Source of the DNA: Candidatus Gottesmanbacteria bacterium
GTDB taxonomy: Bacteria > Patescibacteriota > Microgenomatia > UBA10105 > UBA927
Length of the DNA: 9,017 nucleotides
Direction of reading: 5' to 3'
NCBI GenBank assembly: GCA_026396845.1
Contig: JAPLWC010000021.1
Coordinates: forward strand, 1 to 9,017
Shown here: piece by piece, positions 5,260 through 9,017 of the stretch
How the letters are laid out: every line of letters starts with the position of its first letter
How positions within the stretch are numbered: position 1 is the first letter of the stretch
Notes under the pieces: generated by a model
What the model saw: only the letters and a program-made list of their open reading frames with translations
Database searches by the model: none
What the model was told of the DNA's origin: nothing
Position numbers and translations under genes: made by a program

Positions 5260-5394
5260 AGTACAAATCGTGGTTCCCCGCCTGCAATCGCCTTCGGCGA
5301 TAGCCGTTGGCGGGCAGGGACTCCACGTGGCCCTGCAAACCCTGGTAGGACTTTAACTATTGATAAACATCTATGCTTCTGAAATACTAATAGC
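5260..5394. other. Intergenic region with nested palindromes before the anchored protein gene
   Basis: The hairpin ATCGCC-TTC-GGCGAT (5287-5301) sits inside a larger CCCGCC/GGCGGG pair (5277-5282 and 5309-5314). It is followed at once by GCAGGG/CCCTGC (5314-5319 and 5331-5336) enclosing the palindrome CCACGTGG (5323-5330). CCCTGCA also occurs at the end of the inverted repeat (5253-5259), so these may be parts of one larger mobile-type element. The AT-rich tail (5341-5394) probably carries the promoter of the next gene; TTGATA at 5360-5365 is a possible -35, but no good -10 is at the right distance. Confidence 0.5.
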
Positions 5395-6207
5395 ATGGAA
5401 GTAAACAATTCTCAGCCAGTAAATCCTCCTGAAATCCCTGCCCAGCCTCAGCCCGTACAACCTCCTGTAAATAATCGAAAAGTCTTCTTCCCTATCATTT
5501 TGGGTGGAATAGTACTTCTGCTGGTAGTGGGAGGCGGAGCTTATTATTTAGGAACTCAGCAAAATAATAATTCACCTACTACTAATCCACTGGTCACACC
5601 AGAACCAACAGCTACAGATCAAACTTCTCCGTCAGTAAATCCAACGAGTAATGTCAATCAACCAACACAAAAGCCTACCGCTTCAAATAAAACTGTGATT
5701 GTACCTTCAAACTGGAAACAATTTACGGCAACAGACACAGATTTTGGAGTAAAGACTACAATATCAATGCCACCTGGTTATTCGTTCAGATTTACTGGTT
5801 CTGAGTTCACAATTCAAAACGATTCTGATGCTACTGAACTCTGGGACTATTCTTCGTCTGTCTATCGGGATAATGACGGGGTTCTAAAAAATCACTATGA
5901 TGGTAGTTCTCGCAGAGCATGGTATGAAAAACGCCTCTCAGAAAGACAAAGTACTGATAAAATAATTAGTGTCAAGGAAATACCACTCAACTCGTTTACC
6001 TACTTAGAGCTAACTGTTCAGACTCCGTCATATGATGATCACGGAGTGGTTTCTGGGACGAAGAACGGAATGCACTATGTATATGTCCAAAATAACATAC
6101 TTCACATGATCACGCCAGTTTCAAACAAAGCATATACATCAGCTGCCCAGATTCCAAATAATATCGAACCAATACTCGCGTCTCTTAGTTCTGTCCAAAC
6201 TAAATAA
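5395..6207 (+). CDS. Single-pass membrane-anchored extracytoplasmic protein, function unknown
   Basis: A 270-residue protein with four visible parts: a short cytoplasmic Pro/Gln-rich segment (1-28, PPEIPAQPQPVQPPV), one hydrophobic helix (about 30-52, IILGGIVLLLVVGGGAYYL), a Thr/Ser/Pro/Asn-rich linker (55-100) and a globular outer domain (about 101-266) beginning SNWKQFTATDTDFGV. This layout is very common among Patescibacteria surface proteins, where the outer part is tethered away from the membrane. No catalytic motif or cysteine is apparent. It sits just outside the right inverted repeat, with no partner gene on the same strand and no clear Shine-Dalgarno. It probably belongs to the host chromosome rather than the island. 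Convergent with the gene at 6321-6914, separated by 113 bp in which I see nothing notable. Confidence 0.75.
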   Translation: MEVNNSQPVNPPEIPAQPQPVQPPVNNRKVFFPIILGGIVLLLVVGGGAYYLGTQQNNNSPTTNPLVTPEPTATDQTSPSVNPTSNVNQPTQKPTASNKTVIVPSNWKQFTATDTDFGVKTTISMPPGYSFRFTGSEFTIQNDSDATELWDYSSSVYRDNDGVLKNHYDGSSRRAWYEKRLSERQSTDKIISVKEIPLNSFTYLELTVQTPSYDDHGVVSGTKNGMHYVYVQNNILHMITPVSNKAYTSAAQIPNNIEPILASLSSVQTK

Positions 6208-6320
6208 TACAAACTACACTCATTGGCTGTGGCCGAAAATCATGCAATCTACTGACAAAATATTCATCACTTTGATGCCAATTTGTTTGAAGATCGCGTA
6301 CTAATGCCTGCAAGAAATAA

Positions 6321-6914
6321 TTACCCCGCAAGCTGAAGTATCGCGGTTGAGGGGATTTCAAACCAGTATGCCGGACCGCGCGATCCATCGTCTTTCGATG
6401 TATATATAATAAGTAGCGTGCCGGATGCCCAGCCGGTGGCAGTCCGGATCGTGTAGCCGATTTTTTTGTTTGCCCACACGGCCCCCACATCAATATACTT
6501 GTTGCCGTCGGCAAACGGTTCGCCGTTGACCTTTACCACGAAGAAATCTACAGCACCCGAATTAAGTTCCTCCAAAAATACGTACGTGTCGGTCGGATCC
6601 CAGCTGTTATCAGGAAGTAGCATCGAAGCGCCCGCCGGTAACGTTTTATCAAACACCATCCGCGGGTTTCTTCCCGATACATCGGCAACGATATAGGAGT
6701 ACTCGGTCATTCCTCCGGGTTGTGGTGTCACACGAAAAATGAGTTTTTTATCTGCATTGGAGGAGTTCACGGAGGTTTCCGGCAGTTGCCCTGCTGATGC
6801 TTCTGCGGGCGTTGCTGTCCGTTGTTGATACCAAATCGCGGCAACAACACTAATGGCTACCAGAAATACAAATACTACAAAAGATTTGAGAAGCGATCGT
6901 TCGGACTTACTCAT
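6321..6914 (-). CDS. Small membrane-anchored extracytoplasmic protein, possibly propeller-like
   Basis: About 197 residues if started at 6914 (MSKSERSLLKSF...); an ATG directly before it at 6917 is equally possible. Longer in-frame starts reach back into the upstream ligase gene and give an unlikely Cys-rich leader, so I reject them. A signal anchor occupies roughly residues 11-28 (SFVVFVFLVAISVVAAIWY), followed by an Ala/Ser/Thr linker and an outer domain. The segment PDNSWDPTDTYVFLEE recalls the WSPDGxxVxF blades of TolB/PD40 beta-propellers, but only one or two such blades could fit, so the resemblance is weak. The gene starts 27-30 bp after the stop of the O-antigen-ligase-like gene and is probably its operon partner, suggesting a role in envelope polysaccharide or surface assembly. 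Its biochemical function is unknown. Confidence 0.7.
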   Translation of the reverse strand: MSKSERSLLKSFVVFVFLVAISVVAAIWYQQRTATPAEASAGQLPETSVNSSNADKKLIFRVTPQPGGMTEYSYIVADVSGRNPRMVFDKTLPAGASMLLPDNSWDPTDTYVFLEELNSGAVDFFVVKVNGEPFADGNKYIDVGAVWANKKIGYTIRTATGWASGTLLIIYTSKDDGSRGPAYWFEIPSTAILQLAG

Positions 6915-6943
6915 CATATATCCAGTATAGCATTGGGCCTTCC

Positions 6944-8059
6944 TCAAGATAACAGGAAGATAAGCTGAAGCCAGTGAACAACACCCAACGGTTGGAACGA
7001 GGCAAACACAAACCATGCGATGAACGCGATACACCGTAACCGGTCACGAATCCAGAGCTCTTTCCCGCTTACAAAGCACCAGCCGGTAAACAGAATAAGT
7101 CCTGCCATTCCTGACCACAATGCCACATCTAAGAACAAATTGTGCGACCGGTCTACCATAAAATCCAGTAAATTAATGTTCATTCGATTAAATGCCCGAT
7201 TATAGATTGCTTCGCCGGATTCCGCGCCGTATCCCAGTATCGGCCGCGCGACAACTTCCTGTACTCCCAATTGCCAAAATAACGGGCGGCTTTCGAATAT
7301 TGACCGTGGCCGCGATATGCTGATTGCAGAAACAACACCTAAACCGAGCATGGCCACTCCCAAGACGCCGGCGATAATCAGTGATTTTGAGCGGGAAAAA
7401 TTTCGATGGTTTTTGATGCCATACCAACCGACCCCCAACGTAACAATGCACGCAGTCACAATGCCCGCCCGGGACCCGGTTGCTGCAATTCCCAACAATG
7501 TAAGTATATATAATAGTACCCGTATTCGTTTTTGGAAATCCGACGTTGCGATCCAAAATAACCCGACTGCCAAAAAACCCGCAATAGCATTTGGTTCACC
7601 CAGCGTTCCCAACGGACGAACGGACCACGCACTCACCTTCTGCAATAAAACTATGATGCTTTCTAAAACAACCCCGCAAGCAAGAATCGTCTGTAATACA
7701 TGTTTTTGTTTCATAGACAATGTTCTGAGCGCGAGAAATATCAGGAATAATGTAAAGAAAAATAATACGCCCTGGTGCCGGTAACTGCCGCCCACCAACG
7801 AATCGATCGGGTGAATACCTGCGATGCTTGCTACCAACAGCACCAATATCCAAAGAATTAACCATTTTTCTCCGGCATCAATCTTCGGAAACCGGGAACG
7901 GGCCATTTGGATAATCCACCATAGGGCCAAAAAAAACCCGCCTATCCACAACCAAAACACTTTCGGCCCTTCATAGGCGCCGTACAACATGATAAACGGA
8001 AATGCGGCAAGCCATAATATAGCAATACCCATGTAGATGTAGTATACAGGCACTTGCAT
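6944..8059 (-). CDS. O-antigen ligase/polymerase-family (Wzy_C-like) membrane protein
   Basis: A 371-residue, very hydrophobic protein with roughly ten membrane helices. Family-type signatures are GTLGEPNAIAGFLAVGL (151-167), TGSRAG (194-199), the FESRPLFWQLG...ARPILGYG stretch (255-278) in the large outer loop, and RSHNLFLDVALWSG (304-317) opening the next helix. WaaL/Wzy-type enzymes join undecaprenyl-linked glycan to an acceptor or polymerise repeat units at the outer face of the membrane; bacteria without lipopolysaccharide use relatives for other glycans or for protein glycosylation. The length is at the short end for the family and the C-terminus stops soon after the final helix. The start at 8059 gives a proper first membrane helix; only a weak purine stretch precedes it. 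It is divergent from the Cys-rich protein gene with a 47-bp gap, so the promoters must overlap or lie inside genes. Confidence 0.8.
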   Translation of the reverse strand: MQVPVYYIYMGIAILWLAAFPFIMLYGAYEGPKVFWLWIGGFFLALWWIIQMARSRFPKIDAGEKWLILWILVLLVASIAGIHPIDSLVGGSYRHQGVLFFFTLFLIFLALRTLSMKQKHVLQTILACGVVLESIIVLLQKVSAWSVRPLGTLGEPNAIAGFLAVGLFWIATSDFQKRIRVLLYILTLLGIAATGSRAGIVTACIVTLGVGWYGIKNHRNFSRSKSLIIAGVLGVAMLGLGVVSAISISRPRSIFESRPLFWQLGVQEVVARPILGYGAESGEAIYNRAFNRMNINLLDFMVDRSHNLFLDVALWSGMAGLILFTGWCFVSGKELWIRDRLRCIAFIAWFVFASFQPLGVVHWLQLIFLLS

Positions 8060-8106
8060 TTATTTTTCTCATTCATTACGATGAGACAGAGAAGTCATTT
8101 TTTCGT

Positions 8107-9017
8107 ATGATTGGAACTCACCGGAACTCCTGGATCAAAATATTTTTTATATGCATCTTGCTTGTGGGCCTTCCGATTTTTGTTTGGGCCGTACTCACCC
8201 AACGCATCGAACTTAGGAAAAAAGCGGCTACCAGCGAGCCAACACAAATTTGCTGGAACAGAGTTATATTCCGGGAAATCGCCGTATGGCCCGATTCCTG
8301 CAAAGGGAGCCCGCGAACGGATCTTACCTGCACCAAAATACAAGTTCCTTTAACGCAAGACGAACAAAACGGCTACAAAGCATGGATGCAAATGGGCGGG
8401 CCCTACATCCCCGGCTGCAACATGCCCACGCCTAGCTGCACACCGATACCGCCATGCTATTATTATGCCGGAACATCAGAACAGCCCCGATGTCCGTTGC
8501 TCAGTTCAATTAATTATTGTCCGCCTACAACGCCAACACCCACACAGCGCTGTACAAGCAATAAAGATTGTCCTGCTGGATATATTTGTAGCGCTACACC
8601 GCCCGGCGGCTGCCCTGTTATTATAGTAAACGGTGTCGAGCAACGCAGCGCCTGTGCGAGAGTGCCACAATGTTGGCCGATAAGCCCGACTCCCACACCG
8701 ACACCCGCACCAAACTGTACCCCGTACCCGCGCTGTTATTATCCGTTAACACCGGATCAGCCACGTTGTACACTCCTTGGAAATGTTAATTATTGTCCTC
8801 CCATGAAGATGTTTACACTCTCCGCCAGCGGAGCAGTACCTGAACTTCTGCCAAATCAGGTTATGCCGCTTACGATAAATGTCCGAGAATTTGATGGTTC
8901 AGCTGGAACACCGGCCGAAGGCTTCAACGTACAGGTAGCTGTTAATGTATTGCCTCTTTCGGGCAATACTCCATCGGTCTTTAGTCAAAATGCTGTCTTT
9001 AATCCAAAGACACAATT
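8107..9017 (+). CDS. Cys- and Pro-rich anchored surface protein, 3' end outside window
   Basis: An open frame from ATG 8107 with no stop before the window ends (303 residues seen). A signal anchor at about 10-30 (IKIFFICILLVGLPIFVWAVL) is followed by the basic stretch TQRIELRKKAA. Cys-rich modules follow: CTPIPPCYYY...CP...NYCPP (111-140) and a second copy CTPYPRCYYPL...C...NYCPP (204-232). They are separated by an insert with a CTSNKDCPAGYIC motif (149-161) and by TPTPTQ and SPTPTPTPAP linkers. From about 235 a beta-rich domain begins (FTLSASGAVPELLPNQVMPLTINVREFDG), possibly immunoglobulin- or cohesin-like. The many cysteines imply disulphide bonds outside the cell. The start is supported by the signal anchor; the ribosome-binding site is weak (AGAGAAG). 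A role as adhesin or surface display protein is inference. Confidence 0.8.
   Translation, partial: MIGTHRNSWIKIFFICILLVGLPIFVWAVLTQRIELRKKAATSEPTQICWNRVIFREIAVWPDSCKGSPRTDLTCTKIQVPLTQDEQNGYKAWMQMGGPYIPGCNMPTPSCTPIPPCYYYAGTSEQPRCPLLSSINYCPPTTPTPTQRCTSNKDCPAGYICSATPPGGCPVIIVNGVEQRSACARVPQCWPISPTPTPTPAPNCTPYPRCYYPLTPDQPRCTLLGNVNYCPPMKMFTLSASGAVPELLPNQVMPLTINVREFDGSAGTPAEGFNVQVAVNVLPLSGNTPSVFSQNAVFNPKTQ
8437..8802 (+). repeat. Duplicated Cys-rich module within the surface protein
   Basis: The protein segments encoded by 8437-8526 and 8716-8802 align as C-T-P-x-P-x-C-Y-Y, QPRC, LL and NYCPP with about 30-residue length and similar spacing. DNA identity is only partial, so the duplication is not recent, or selection has kept the cysteine pattern while the rest drifted. 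Confidence 0.7.

Noticed and set aside
5150..5408. Short - strand open frames across the right inverted repeat
   Set aside because: They encode Arg/Pro/Gly-rich low-complexity protein over hairpins and have no start context or family resemblance; best explained as read-through of repeat DNA.
6200..6514. Possible - strand gene remnant ending ...SRLHDFRPQP...
   Set aside because: Most of the frame is a shadow of the 6321-6914 gene. The unique part is short, has no start or ribosome-binding site, and I recognise no family.
6918..7034. Longer N-terminus for the 6321-6914 protein
   Set aside because: The extra 40 residues overlap the upstream ligase gene, are Cys-rich without pattern, and precede a normal signal anchor that fits a start at 6914 or 6917.
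7317..7784. + strand open frame of 155 codons opposite the O-antigen-ligase-like gene
   Set aside because: It is antisense to a clear membrane protein with family motifs; its composition is typical of a shadow frame.
1..9017. CRISPR array or toxin-antitoxin pair as explanation for the region
   Set aside because: There are no regularly spaced direct repeats with unique spacers. The Xre gene is followed by a nuclease facing a methyltransferase, which fits restriction-modification better than a toxin-antitoxin pair.

Overview
The window looks like a piece of a Patescibacteria (Candidate Phyla Radiation) chromosome, possibly Microgenomates-like, carrying a compact defence island. This placement is inferred from protein style, not from a marker gene. 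The right half has membrane-anchored surface proteins with Pro/Thr/Ser linkers (PTPTPTP), a signal anchor followed by a QR...RKKAA-type basic stretch, and an O-antigen-ligase-family protein. TGA is used as an ordinary stop in several genes, so the recoded Gracilibacteria/Absconditabacteria lineages are unlikely.

Region 1 (1-5259) is a defence island bounded by a perfect 108-bp inverted repeat (1-108 and 5152-5259). On the + strand it begins with a short Xre-type controller (C-protein-like) gene behind two abutting 15-bp operator-like repeats that overlap a sigma70-type promoter. One base later comes a putative Type II restriction endonuclease with an N-terminal helix-turn-helix and a PD-(D/E)XK-like core. 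Facing it on the - strand is an operon of a LexA-family autocleavable repressor, a Vsr mismatch endonuclease and a cytosine-5 DNA methyltransferase. The methyltransferase stop overlaps the nuclease stop by 4 bp. Divergent from lexA, across an 86-bp intergenic region with a 17-bp perfect palindrome, lies a two-gene operon: a small GIY-YIG nuclease and a HEPN-domain protein (Ymh/TIGR02391-like) with an R-x4-H RNase motif.

Region 2 (4726-5394) is non-coding, GC-rich and full of hairpins, and includes the right inverted repeat. I found no recognisable RNA gene in it.

Region 3 (5395-9017) looks like host envelope biology: a single-pass anchored extracytoplasmic protein (+), then a - strand pair of an O-antigen ligase/polymerase-like membrane protein and a small anchored extracytoplasmic protein, and divergently a large Cys- and Pro-rich surface protein that runs off the window.

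The proposed logic of the island is inference. The controller delays restriction until the methyltransferase has protected the DNA. Vsr repairs T:G mismatches arising from methylated cytosines. The LexA-like protein, able to sense RecA/DNA damage, sits between the methylation operon and the GIY-YIG/HEPN operon and may link DNA damage, for example from restriction or phage attack, to release of an RNase-based abortive response.
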